64,000 nucleotides of DNA from Paramecium tetraurelia (lineage: Eukaryota > Ciliophora > Oligohymenophorea > Peniculida > Parameciidae): contig NW_001799222.1 of assembly GCF_000165425.1 (NCBI RefSeq), positions 248,001 through 312,000 of the forward strand. The letters are read 5' to 3'. The notes beneath the pieces were generated by a model that saw only the letters and a program-made list of their open reading frames with translations, was not told the DNA's origin and did not search any database. The first letter of the stretch is position 1. Each line of letters opens with the position of its first letter. Shown one piece after another: positions 11,515 to 25,007 of the stretch. Both the position numbers and the translations under genes were made by a program.

Positions 11515-13083
11515 ATGATTAAGGATGACGTATCTATTATTGCTCCAACCCTTAAAGAACTCAAAGCCAATTTCTTGACTAAAAAGTCTCGACCAATCCC
11601 CTTTAGACTTCAACAGTTGCATAACCTACTGAGAGGCCTTAAGGAATTAAGAAATGAGTTTTACGAGGCTTTTCAGAAAGTAATTTCTTCCTAAAATTCC
11701 AATAGGATTTAGGATACAAAGACTAATACTTTTGTGAATTGGTATAGTATTAAGCAGTGTTAACCCATATTGAATGTGATATCAAAAACATCTACAAATA
11801 CACAGCCAAGAGATCCGTCAGCACATCCATCATGGCAGCTCCAGGAACAAGTTATTTAATACCAGAACCCTACGGAGTTGTCTTAGTAATAGGAGCTTGG
11901 AACTATCCAATCTTCACTTGTATCCCTTAACTATCCCAAGCTATAGGAGCAGGAAATGCAGTTGTTGTAAAACCCTCTGAGTTGGTTCCTCATGTTTCGA
12001 ATATCTTAGCAAAATTGATAACGAATTATTTGGATCAATCTCTCTATCGTGCAATAGAGGGAGGAGTTAATGTAGCAATTAATATTACCAAATAACATTT
12101 TGATCTTATCATTTTTACAGGAGGAACAGAAAAAGGAAAACTAGTAGCCAAAGCTGCAGCCGAAAACTTGGTTCCTTGTATCTTAGAACTTGGTGGCAAA
12201 GGACCCTGCATTATTGATTCATCAAGTGACTTAGCCTTAGCTGGAAGAAGAGTAGTTTCTACAAAATTATTGAATTGTGGTCAAACATGTGTTGCTCCAG
12301 ATTATTTGTTAGTGGAAGAATCAATCCTAGATAACGTTGTCAACACTTTCAAATAATAAATAAAAGACTTCTATGGACCTGAAACCAAAAATTCTGAATG
12401 TCTGAACAGAATAGTTAATGAATTCCATACCAATAGAATTGCTGAATTATTAAATAATCATGGAGGTAAGGTTGTTCATGGTGGTTAATTTGGCTTAAAA
12501 GAAAAGTGGATTGAACCAACATTTGTAGTTAATCCTGATCCTAATAGTGAATTGATGAAGAATGAAATCTTTGGACCAATACTTCCTATTATAACCTATA
12601 AGAACATCGAAGATGCTATTAATTTTATCAATTCTAGACCTAAACCATTGGCTCTCTATTATTTTGGTACAAATAAAGCCCATAAGAATGCTATTCTTGA
12701 ATCTACATCATCAGGAGGTGTTTGTATTAATGATTGCATCTTTCATTTAATTAATCAAGAATTGCCATTTGGAGGAGTAGGTGATAGTGGCTATGGAGTT
12801 TGTGGTAGTAAATTTGGATTTGATCAATGCCAACATCTGAAACCAGTTCTTGAGAAATCAACAATTGATCCATAAGCAAGGTATAATATCTTCGTTATTT
12901 CTTAGATATCCACCATACACCGATAGCAAAAAAAGCTAAATGAAATTCTTAAGTATGCTAGGAACATAGACCCAATCAGAAGTTTTGTATAAACTATTAT
13001 TGGTACTCCTTCTTTTGGGAGTAATTATATACGTAACATGTTTTTGTGGCTGTTCTAAAAATAAGCAATAAGCCGATTTATGA
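11515..13083 (+). CDS. ALDH3-type fatty aldehyde dehydrogenase with C-terminal membrane anchor
   Basis: 505 residues, introns 11680-11705 (26 nt) and 12881-12905 (25 nt). ALDH motifs in order: GVVLVIGAWNYP, KPSELVPHVS, FTGGTEKGKLV (NAD binding), ELGGKGP (catalytic Glu), NCGQTCVAPDY (catalytic Cys), EIFGPILPI, ELPFGGVGDSGYG and PPYTDSKKSQMKFL, the last typical of class 3 ALDHs. After the second intron a hydrophobic helix (LLLVLLLLGVIIYVTCFCGC) precedes a short basic tail. That tail-anchor layout is known for ALDH3A2/FALDH, the ER enzyme that oxidises long-chain fatty aldehydes to acids. All catalytic residues are present. The substrate class is inferred from the anchor and family. Confidence 0.93.
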
Positions 13084-13136
13084 TATCATTAAAATATAAA
13101 GAGCAATTAATTATATATATGTATATTATTTTATAT

Positions 13137-14719
13137 TCATCTCCATGAATTTCTGATGAATTTCTCAAAAGCTGGTTCACTTTCTATAAGAGCACTAATA
13201 TCAGTTAAATAATCATTAAATTATTGTTATGTTACAGCCTATACGTCTTTCCATATCTCATTGAAGTCCTTAGTAGCATCAGCAACAGTTTTAATACCTA
13301 AAGATACATCTTGACTCTTTGAGGCATCATAAAATTCTAGTAATTATTAGATTCAATTTACATTTAAGCTACTAAATTGCAACTGATGGTTGTCCATTTG
13401 ATATTCTATTCCATAATTAATTTACTAGATCAGCCCTAAATTATGTTAATGGTTCTATCATTATTAAAATTCATAACATACTTCTTAAGAAACTTATGAA
13501 TTCAAAAAATGAGACTTCATCATCACAATTCTTATCGAAATATCTAAAGAGATTGTCATATTCTGTCTTAGTAAGTAAAAATCCAGATTCCTTCATAGCC
13601 CATTAAAATTCTTATCTATTTAATGTTCCATTCTTATTTTTGTCTGAATTAGCAAAGATTGTAGCCATTCTAATGACAGAATGCTAACCTTTCTTTATTA
13701 AATCAGCTCTAATTCTATTGAGAGTTTCTGAAGGTGGAGATCTTGCAATTTGAAACACTGGATTAACATTAGCATTATTTCCAGATCCCATTAAAGCAAT
13801 CAATCCACAGATTTCATCATAGCATAATCTTCCACTTTTGTCGGCATCATATTTATTAAACAATGCTTGAATCTCTTTATCACTGAAAACACAACCAAAC
13901 TTTTGAAGAGCCTATGCAAATTGATAGATATCAATAGTCCCTTTATTTTCCAAATCAAAGTACATAAAGGCCTTTTTAGCTGTCTTGCCTTCATCATCCT
14001 TTGTAACCGTTTTCTATCTTATTTTTTCAAACAATATAATCTCCAATTATGCCAGTCTTTCTGGAGAAACATAATCTGCTCCTGAAGTGACACCCCAAGT
14101 GGATGTCAATAACTAAATATAATATGATGGGGAATACATCTGTAAAATATTCCTCTTTTTCACTAGGGAGAGTTGCATTGCAATCAGCATAATAATTGAG
14201 GAATTCATCTTCGCTGATACTTTGACCGTCTTTGCTTCTTTTTGAGATGGCATTGACGAACTCTTTAGTAACTTGATCTGCGGTCTTTTATCTAGTTCTT
14301 ACCCTTGGATGATTTTTTGATTGATAGAGTCTATACAAGTTTTCTATTAGGAGTCTTCCTTGTCTTTGTTGATCTAGAAATGCAAAAGTGCTTCTGACAA
14401 CATTGATTCTTTTATCACTCATATTTTCCCTAATAAGATTCACAAACTCAGCATAGGCTATATTGCCATCTTTATTTTAATCATATTTATCATAGACTGC
14501 TCTCAATTCTTGAGTTGTAAGGAAGACACCTATTTTGGATAGAAACTTTTAGAATTCATCTTTATCCAAATAACCTATATTAGAAATATCCATACCAGAA
14601 TTGTCTTTATCGAATTCTGCCATTAATTGGTACACTCCTTCCAAGTCATCTATTTTACGAGCATGTAATTAGCCTCTTATTTTGTTTTGAATCAACTCTA
14701 ATTTGTTTCTCCAATCCAT
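13137..14719 (-). CDS. Multi-EF-hand calcium-binding protein (calcyphosin-like)
   Basis: 501 residues, introns 14113-14137, 13455-13481 and 13337-13361. Clear calcium loops include DQNKDGNIAYAEF, DADKSGRLCYDEI and NSDKNKNGTLNRQEF. Degenerate loops include DKDNSGMDISNIGYLDKDEF (with an insertion), DLENKGTIDIYQF and DKNCDDEVSFFEF. In all there are about six to eight EF-hand-like units arranged in pairs. Spacing and motifs recall calcyphosin or EFCAB proteins, which serve calcium sensing in ciliated cells. No enzymatic domain is seen. The exact subfamily is uncertain. The gene is convergent with the ALDH gene, whose stop is 53 bp away. Confidence 0.85.
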
Positions 14720-14893
14720 CAGTTATTTTTTATATTATTAATATCAGATTTTGATAATGCTCCTTATTTTTTATATATTCAATATTAATCTAGAATAATT
14801 TGTTTTTTGAAGGAAGATGAGTTTAAATTACCATAAAAAAAATTTAATTACATGAATATATTGAATCACAAAAGAATACAGTATTTTCTTATT

Positions 14894-15235
14894 TCATAAT
14901 TAGAAGTAGTCATCTAATGATATATCAGCAGTTTGATTATCTGATGAGTAAGATTCGAGTTAAATATTTGAAATCACTTTTTGAGACTTTTTTTAAGTTT
15001 CGAAATAGTGTTATCTCACTTAAGTCATCCAAGATCTCACTTATGGGTCCAATTGGGCTATACAAAATCACAACATATTAATACCCTTCCAATCTTAATT
15101 AAAAGAGCTATAAATCTTAGCTTCTTATGCAGTTGCTAAATTTTTCAATTATTAAAGTAGTATTTCATGATTAGTGTTCTCATTGTAGATTTCATTCTGA
15201 TTTGAATCATCATAGGGTATTTCATCAAAAATCAT
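14894..15235 (-). CDS. Small hypothetical protein
   Basis: 104 residues, one 27-nt intron (15058-15084) containing an in-frame TGA. The N-terminus is acidic (MIFDEIPYDDSNQNEIYNEN); a helical, Gln-rich middle (QEAKIYSSFNQDWKAQ and RSWMTQVRQHYFETQKK) and a Ser/Asp-rich tail follow. No signal peptide or membrane segment. I do not recognise it. The model is supported by the clean intron and the whole-codon total, but the start could be in an upstream exon near 15250. Confidence 0.5.
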
Positions 15236-15665
15236 AACTTTTAATTCTTCTAATTTGTTTTTCTAAACATACCATAAAATCTAATTACTTCTGTTAGTTC
15301 ACAAATTATACATTTATATTAATTAAGTAGTTTTTTAAATATTTTAATTAATAATATTTCTTAAGCACAATTCTTGGATTATGATATTTTTAGATCAAAT
15401 TTAACTCTTTTTCAATTATTTGGTTATTTTTTTGATATCTCTCTTAATTTGATAAATTTTGTTTTTAAGAATTATGTCTTTCTAAAATTTTAATTTTAGA
15501 TATCTTAATTATAATTCAAAGATAACATTATTGAAAAGTATTGTCGAAAATATTACATTCAGAAAGAATAGACATTTCTCATGTAATTCCAATCGCATAA
15601 ATTAAATAAATTGTAAAATCCAAATTTTACAAATCCTTAATTTGTATATTAATTATTATTGTCAA
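15236..15665. other. Divergent spacer upstream of histidine kinase
   Basis: 430 bp between the start of the small minus-strand gene and the chosen kinase start. The last ~190 bp are open in the kinase frame from an ATG near 15476, so the kinase N-terminus could begin earlier. A hydrophobic stretch near 15379-15455 is interrupted by TGA. No other feature is seen. Confidence 0.35.
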
Positions 15666-18207
15666 ATGAAAGCTGTTCAAACCTTCATTAAAGAATTCTT
15701 CCAGTAGAATTAAATCTAAGAACTATATAAAAATGAGTGTTTCATAAATAGTCTGACACTTAAATTTATTTCATCGGAATTGGAATAATGTTATTAAAAT
15801 CGATAAATGACCAAGGTTGTTATATAATTTAGGTTATCTATTATGCTGCAAATCATTATAAATGTCATTTACATTATTGATACATACTAGATTTACCAAT
15901 CACTTGATTTAGTGATATATAGATCCCTATATACTGTTTGGATGTTAATCTCACTAGTGATGCAAAAGATTTCTTAGAGGTATTGGAGTGCATTAATTAA
16001 TGGATTAATCCTCATTAACAGTGTGTTCAACATATTGCTTTATTTTTATTTGATGAAATTTGTTATCAAGACTGAAGACAAGATTGAAGATGTAATAAGT
16101 AATTCATGTGTTTCAGGTTTGTAATAAGTATTATTTGCGATCAGTCTTATTTTAATATAGTCTAATTATTTGATGTAAAGCCTAACCATCACTAGCTACT
16201 TTCTTACTCTGATGGGAATATTCGAATAATTTTAAAATAATCGATTATGGTCTCAATACATACTTTTATTGTTTACCTGTCTTTTATTAAGACAAAATGA
16301 GAAATCAAGCAGATTGAATTATCTGTTGATTCACAAAAAGTAAACAAATTTAGAGGAGTGTAAAAAATTATTTGATGACACTATTCCCACATCAATTATA
16401 ATTTTAGAATTAATTTAAAAATAATCAACCTAAAGAAATGATTTATTGAATTCTCCATTTAGTTTAAAGGATGAATTATATACCCCAGGAAATAGATCAA
16501 TGAATGTAATTTACTATAACAAAAGTGCTTCTATTCAATTTGAAACTGAAAGTGAGGACAAATTTATAGAGAGACTTTAAGAGCTAGAGATGGTTATTAT
16601 GGACAATTTGAATTTGGATAAAGAAAAAAAGAAGCTTTTGGAAAAGATAATAGAACTATAATCTACAATTCAAACAGAAATTAAACTAAATTCATATTAC
16701 CCATTTGCTTATTAAATTATATCCTTACATCATGATATGTTATGTTCAAGAGTAAAATATTTAACATAAATTATTAGTTAACTAGAATGCAAGACAAATT
16801 ATAATTCTATGATACTATATTATAAGGTTGTTTATGGGATGGGAAATTATGTATGATGGTGATATTGAATAACGCAACAGAGAGGGAGTTAAGATTGTAA
16901 AATTTAAAAGAATTAGATAATTATAAAGATAATCTACTAGCTTCAGTTTCTCATGATCTTAAGACTCCCTTGAATGTACAAACATTATTAACTAATGTGA
17001 TCAAAAATGGTTTAGAAAATAAACAAAACATTTAGTCATAAGAAATTTTAGGTACTCATTTATTTGGCTAAGTTAAGAAATTATCAAGCATCTAGATGAC
17101 ATGCTAGCCAACCAATATATTTAATCAAATATGATCAATGATCTTATTGATTATTCATAAATGAAATCACAAGGATTAAGATTAAATTTAACTCATTTTG
17201 ATCTATCTTTGTGCATTTAATAGATTAAATAAATGTTTAAGACTCAAATTGAATTAAAAAACCTATAATTAATCATTACAGAGCTTAATGAAAACAGTAT
17301 TTTATTTTCCGATCAGGCCAGATTATAATAAATACTGTTTAATTTAATTTCGAATGCTATTAAATTTACTTTTTCTGGAAAGATATCCATCATAATTTAA
17401 ATCATAAAAGTATAAGATACACAATTAATTTAATTTTCTGTATAAGATACAGGCATAGGCATACCAACCTAAATCTAAAGTAAATTATTCAAAGCTTATT
17501 CTACTTTTAATTTAGGAAATTTTAATCGTCAAGGAATTGGATTAGGCTTGGTAATCTCAAAGAATCTTGTTGGATTATTAGGACCAAAACCATAAATCGA
17601 ATTGATTTCTAAGGAAAATGAAGGGTCTTCATTTACATTTACTATCTATATGAACATGTTTGAGAAGCAAATTTAGCCCATGAATTGCAACTATGAATTT
17701 ATATCTTCAGAAAATGATCCTTCACCTATTAAACAAATGCCTAGCTTTTCCATAGTTTAATAACAAAGATCTACAAAAAAAGCGAAGACTTTAATAGATT
17801 TATCAAAAGATGCAAAAGGATCATTACACATATTGATTGTGGATGATTCTGCATTTAATTTGCATGCGCTTAAATTATTACTTAAGAAAAGATTGCCAAA
17901 ATCCATTATAGATTAAGCATTAAATGGAAAGGAGGCTGTTGAGAAAGCATAGTAACAATAGTTTGATTTAATTTTCATGGATATCTAAATGCCAATAATG
18001 AATGGCATAGAAGCAATTGAGCAAATTAGAAAGATTGATTAAAAACAATCACATAAATTAAAAAGACCAATAATATGCATATTATCAGGTGGGAAAGATG
18101 ATTTTGACCAAAACCTAACAAAAACTATTGGTGCAGATATGCATTTAGAAAAGCCATTGTCTATAGATGATCTAAGATTTCTCTTGGAATAATTTTAATT
18201 ATTATGA
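15666..18207 (+). CDS. Hybrid sensor histidine kinase with membrane N-terminus
   Basis: 829 residues, introns 16752-16777 (26 nt) and 17052-17077 (26 nt, ending TTAAG). About five hydrophobic segments lie in the first 230 residues. A linker with a coiled stretch follows. The H-box ASVSHDLKTPLNV carries the phosphoacceptor His, and the ATPase domain shows NLISNAIKFT (N box), DTGIGIP (G1) and IGLGLVIS (G2). The C-terminal receiver domain has HILIVDDSAFNLHALK, FMDIQMPIMNG (phosphoacceptor Asp) and EKPLSIDD (conserved Lys). All phosphorelay residues are present, so autophosphorylation and transfer to the internal receiver are expected. A separate phosphotransfer protein would be the next step. 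Large families of such kinases are known in ciliates. The start could lie upstream at about 15476. Confidence 0.92.
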
Positions 18208-18296
18208 TTAAATTTACAAATTATTTATGGTATCATCTAAGATCTCATTTCTTTAGCATATATTAATGATGAAGTGAGCGTATTAAAATATATATA

Positions 18297-18812
18297 TCAC
18301 ATTTTAATTTTTCTAACTTAAAGCAGATTATTCATCCAATCATATGATTTGTTATCTCTTTCATAAAATCCTTGAAAATATTTAATTTATTCTTTTTATG
18401 AGAATTATTTAGTTTTGAAGGCAGGTAATGGATAATTAAAACACTACTTTGGACAGATGTCTAACAAAATTTTAGTTTCTTTCATGTGGGATTGAGTTCG
18501 TTTTGATCTGCGTTGATTAGGAGTAGCAGTTCTTATTTGACTTCTCACTCTAAAGGATGAATCCAAAGTAGATTTTTACGACTAAACTGGTCTATGATAG
18601 TTTTTATAAGGCTTCTCTTCTTTTTCATTCCAACCAGCATATACATCAAAGGTGTTAGATAGGAGGAATTAAGAACTGATTTATTCTAAGCATTATTATG
18701 CTCTTCTTTCTTAACAAAGTCGTTATGGAGATTCATTAAATTTGCATTCATAATTTTCAGACGGGTTCTCATTCTCATTATTTATAAGCTTGTGCTTTTA
18801 TCTTTTCAACAT
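18297..18812 (-). CDS. Small basic hypothetical protein
   Basis: 171 residues, intronless, starting MLKRQKHKLINNENENPSEN. It contains Arg/Ser/Thr-rich runs (RVRSQIRTATPNQRRSKRTQ), an aromatic segment (YFQGFYERDNKSYDWMNNL) and a very basic C-terminus. No membrane segment. I do not recognise it; nuclear or axonemal are both possible. An alternative ATG in another frame at about 18777 gives a shorter, poorer frame. Stops of this gene and the kinase are 89 bp apart, converging. Confidence 0.6.
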
Positions 18813-19007
18813 ACAAAGTGACCGTTAAACAAATAATATATAATAATAATAGATATTTTTTAGATTATTGATTTTCGCTAAGTCTTTTGTTATTTAATGC
18901 ATTTAGTAAAGACATCTATAAAATTCCACTCATTTGATAAGAAGATAAATTTTCAATATATTAATTAATAAGACTGTTTTTAAATTGATCTTACTTCTTT
19001 TAAAAAT

Positions 19008-22000
19008 ATGGGTTGTTGTTTAAGTAATCATAATTAACATGATGCCATTATATAAAATATAATAGAATAAACGGTTTTTGAATAGCAGTAAATCCAAATA
19101 GAAGAAGGACAATAAGAACGGATTAGGACGACTTTAAATTCTGATTAAGAACTTATACACAGTGATGATTCCAAGAAATAGTATAATGTAAATACAGAAC
19201 ATCATGTAAAGAGTTCAAGCCATCATAAACGAGAATTTGAGAAGGTAGATGAGAGAAATTATTTGTTAAAAGTAGAGTATAATGTGAAAATAAAATAATT
19301 TATAGTAGAATTGATAAAATTGGATACATCCTCATTTTACAAAATATAGATATCAGCATCATTTTTGGATTTCGAAATTATGGTGGATTTGAAGGGAATT
19401 TAAGTGAATGACAATCATTAACATTTACAAATATACCCATTTACTTATTCAGAGGCATCCAGACATGCAAGATATGATTGCTTTTTTTCAAATGACAAAT
19501 ATTTCAACATAGATGAAAGCGATTTTAAAAAGCAGCACTTTTTCCAATAATTATTATTAGTATAAAGACAAGTGCTCAAGAGTCATCAAAAGTCCACTTC
19601 ATCATAAGAGAAGAGAGTGGTTAATAGGAGATGGGCTATGATTGCAGACTTAACATCAGTCCTAATAAAATCATCAAATATACCACAGAGAGCTAAAACA
19701 GAGGTAAACTATGATTTAGTAAATGAATTCATGGAGGTCATTTAAGTATTTGACATTGAAACTAATCCTAGGTTTCTGAACATCATATTTCATCTTATGC
19801 TCTAAACCTACTTCCCACATTTAAGAGAATATCTCCTCTTTATTGAAGAAGTCTATTTTCTATTCCATGATCTTCCTCATTTAGATTGTCCTCAATATTA
19901 TAAGGTCCTGTTATTCTACTAAGGGATGAACTACTCTCTGAAGGATCTACACATTCATTTGGATTTTGAGTAACTGCAACTATCAGATATATGTCTTTTA
20001 AAACTGGCACTGTGTCTTATCAAAATTTTATACTCTTGTTATGTAAAATATCTTTATAGATTGAACTTTACTCTTAGTAATATATACTATTTCAGAAGAT
20101 TGAAAGTATTTAAATTGCAGTCATTTCAAAGAATAAGTTCACTTATTCCATTTTAAGCTGATGTTGAATCATCAGTGAATTGCATTAGTGAATCTAAAAT
20201 GATATCCTTTAGAAAATGTTATCTTAAGGATTATTTTGCCATTTGTGACATCATATTATTATTTAAGAATCCTAGAGGTTAAAATTAAAGAACTATAAGT
20301 AAATTAAGAAAGAAGAAGCCTTAAACAGAAACAGATGTTAAATATAAAGATTATCTATTATATGCTGATTCCATATTTGATGAGGTTGAGGATAGAGTCA
20401 TTCTAGATTTCATTAAAATAGGTCTCAATAGATCGCTTTTAGGAAATGATTTCAATATTGAATAGTAATTTTTGATTTCAATATTAGAGCTTTAGAGGAT
20501 TTGAAAAGCAATATCACTTAAATGGAATGTCTTATTTTGAGTTTGGAGTAATTGTAGAAATAAAAAAGGAAGGATGAACATATTTTGAATTACAAAAATA
20601 ATAATGAATACTAGGATGTCATTGATTTATCTTCTAATAGTGAAGAAGAAGAAGATTAGGATAATGTATTGAAGCATTTTGATTTGGAATTAGATATTGA
20701 AAATTTGACAATGAAACAAATGGATAACAAAGAAAATGAAGATGCAAAAATAAGAGAATAGCTAAAAAATGAGATGAATTATTCATCACTATTAATGAAT
20801 CATTATTTCTTAAAGAATTGTGACAATTTTTTGAAAAAAGAAGAATAATATTCCATAGATAAAGTCTAAGCTTTAATATATTTGGCTTAGGCTAAATCTT
20901 AAGAAATTCTAGATGAAAATGTCAGGAAAAATCAATTTTAAAAATATCTTGAAGCAGCTATTTATTAGGTGTAAAAGTAAGATGATAAAACAATGTCTAC
21001 ATCACACTTTTTAGTTCTAATTTAGTTGCTTTAATATTCTTCCAGAAAGCCTTAAGTTGTATTACTTCGTCTCTTGTAATTAAGCTAACAATAGTCATAA
21101 AAGAAATTTCTAATGCGACGTAAAATAAAGAAGGCCATACATTCATAAACTGGATTGATTGAGATGAGAAAGCATGTTATAATTCAACTAGCTAATGTAG
21201 AACATTGTTTGGCTAATTCAAGATTGAATGAGGCTAATTCTATGATATTCTCTATTATTGATATCCAAATGAAAAGGAACTTACTTTCTACTTTACTTTT
21301 CGGTTATTCATTGTATATTTATGGTATCATTTGTCAAGAGACCATCTAAATTTAATCAGCCATGATAACATTTTAGATGAGTAAAACTATTTACGATAGT
21401 TTTTTCCCAATGGAGAAATGGATAGAAATTAAAGAAAAATAATAAGAAGACAATTTATACAAAAAACCAATCAAAGAGGCAAAACAAAAGGATGAACCTG
21501 AAAATCCTTAAAAAGTCCTAATAAATTTTCATAATATGGCCACATACAACCTTTCTAAATTGGCTTATAACTTAGGTGTTGTATTTTGTTAATTAAACGA
21601 TCCAGAAAATGCATTAAAAGCTCTCTAAAAAGCCATTGAGTACAGAAAACTAATACATGATGAATTTTCAGATGAAGTCATAGAAATTGTTTTAATAATT
21701 TTTAAGATCTACATTGAAAATGAAGAATCCTCATAAGTATTGAAATTAGGTTGGCTTTATGCTAGAAAAATAAATTAATTATACAGAGATAATAAATTAT
21801 AATGTTTGCATAATAAAAATTTTGCATAATTAGAATTCCTACTTGCAGGAGTGTTTTAAAATTGCAATTCCTATTTTAGTGCTCTAAGATTTTACTCAAG
21901 AGCTAGTAAAGCTTACACAGTTTCAAGGACATAAACTTTTAATAGGATGTACTTTGTTCAATAGTAAAGAAAATTGATTATGACCTATATTAAGGATTAT

Positions 22001-23305
22001 CAATTGCATAATGATCGAATGTAATCATAAGAATTTTATTATTAAACTAAAGTAAGAAGCATTTATGATAAAATGAAACCATTTTTTGAATAAGTTTACT
22101 TTGTGTCTTCAATTTTATATATGGATAATTCATTAAACTAATTGACTGGTACAAAGTTGTTGCATTCGAATGGTTTTTTGAAGAATAATGATTATCAATT
22201 GGCATCATAAAGATATTAAGAAATTCATAAATAATATTCTTAAATATAAAAGGATGAATGTTATGGTCATAATATCGAGAAAATTGGTGAAATATTTTTA
22301 GAAAATGGATAATTGGATAAAGCAAAAATACAATTTGAATTTGCTATTGGTATCTATGAGAAATATTTGTTTTTTCCATATAAAGAATATTGTTAAATGC
22401 GTTGTCATTTATACATAATCTGTATTCTAGCAATTTAAAAGTAATCCGAAAATTTGATTAAATATTTTAATTTGGTTGAAACATTTATACTGGACTGTTA
22501 GTAATTTATGAAATGGAGTATCATAGCTGAGGAGAGAAAATATAATAAATTTTAATTGTTATCTAAAAAGGCAGGTGTTAAAATCTTGTATTAATTAGTA
22601 GAACTTATGGATCTAATAGATAAATTTAGAAATGTAAGGAAACGATGGTTTAAGAAGATTCAAGATTTAGATTACATAAATTAAAGAGGATAAAAGATGA
22701 GGAAAAGAATGAAGGTGCATCGATCAGAAAATAAATTATTAGCTGAATTTCGTAAGTCTTGTTTACTTGGGAATCATGTATCAATACGAATAAGAAAATA
22801 CGAAGAGTAGATTAAAGTATCTTTAGATGATTTACAAAAATTGTAAGAAAAGAGATTACAAGAAATGTTGAAAGTGCAACCAACTAATTAAAATGATGAT
22901 TAGAGAGTTGTTGAGTAATCAATTCTTATATAAAAACCATCATAAGAATAAGATCAGATTCCTTAGTAAACTACTAGAAGCAAGAAGTCTAAATTCTTTA
23001 TTTTAGACATTGATGAAAATACAAAAAAGAAAAAGAAATAGAAGTAAATCAATGAAGAAGTTCAAAAAATAGAAAGTTCTTAATAAACGTCATCTAGAAA
23101 TATAGATTTGGCTTCAAGTACATTAGAATCATAAAGAACTCAACCTACAAGTGAAAGAGCTCTTAAATGTTATAAATCAAAGAGCTCAACAAAAGCCAAT
23201 ATTATTCAAAATGTCTAAGACAAAAACAACATAAGTTAAAGAGGTACTTCATAAAAAAGTTGCAGATTAAATCCATTTTAGAAAGTGAGTAAAAAATAAA
23301 TTTGA
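19008..23305 (+). CDS. 1,424-residue protein with MGCC N-terminus and helical repeats
   Basis: A single 23-nt intron (20465-20487) in 4.3 kb. The N-terminus MGCCLSNHNQ has Gly2 with Cys3/Cys4, a strong fit to co-translational myristoylation plus palmitoylation. The rest is mostly alpha-helical: an N-terminal module of about 480 residues, an acidic linker (VIDLSSNSEEEEDQDN), then a helix-rich half in which runs such as NAELKALQKAIEYRK-like pairs recall TPR repeats without a clean consensus. The last ~180 residues are low-complexity, Lys/Ser/Gln-rich. No catalytic motif was recognised. A membrane-attached scaffold is a reasonable guess. The gene converges on the kinase gene with only 15 bp between stops. 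Confidence 0.8.
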
Positions 23306-23320
23306 TTAATGTATTATTAT

Positions 23321-24795
<1,475 letters not shown>

Positions 24796-25007
24796 TTTTC
24801 ATAATCTACCGCTTATAATTTTTTCAATCCTCCTTCATGAACAGTTTGAGATTTTTATCTCATTTTTATTAATAAATTATTTTTATTCTCATTAAAATCA
24901 AATCCTTCACTTAATTTTAATCCAGAATATATTCCTTATTTTCTCTCATTCCTTCAATATTTTCATAAAATACTATCATTTTACTTTTATTCAATATATT
25001 TTTTAAA

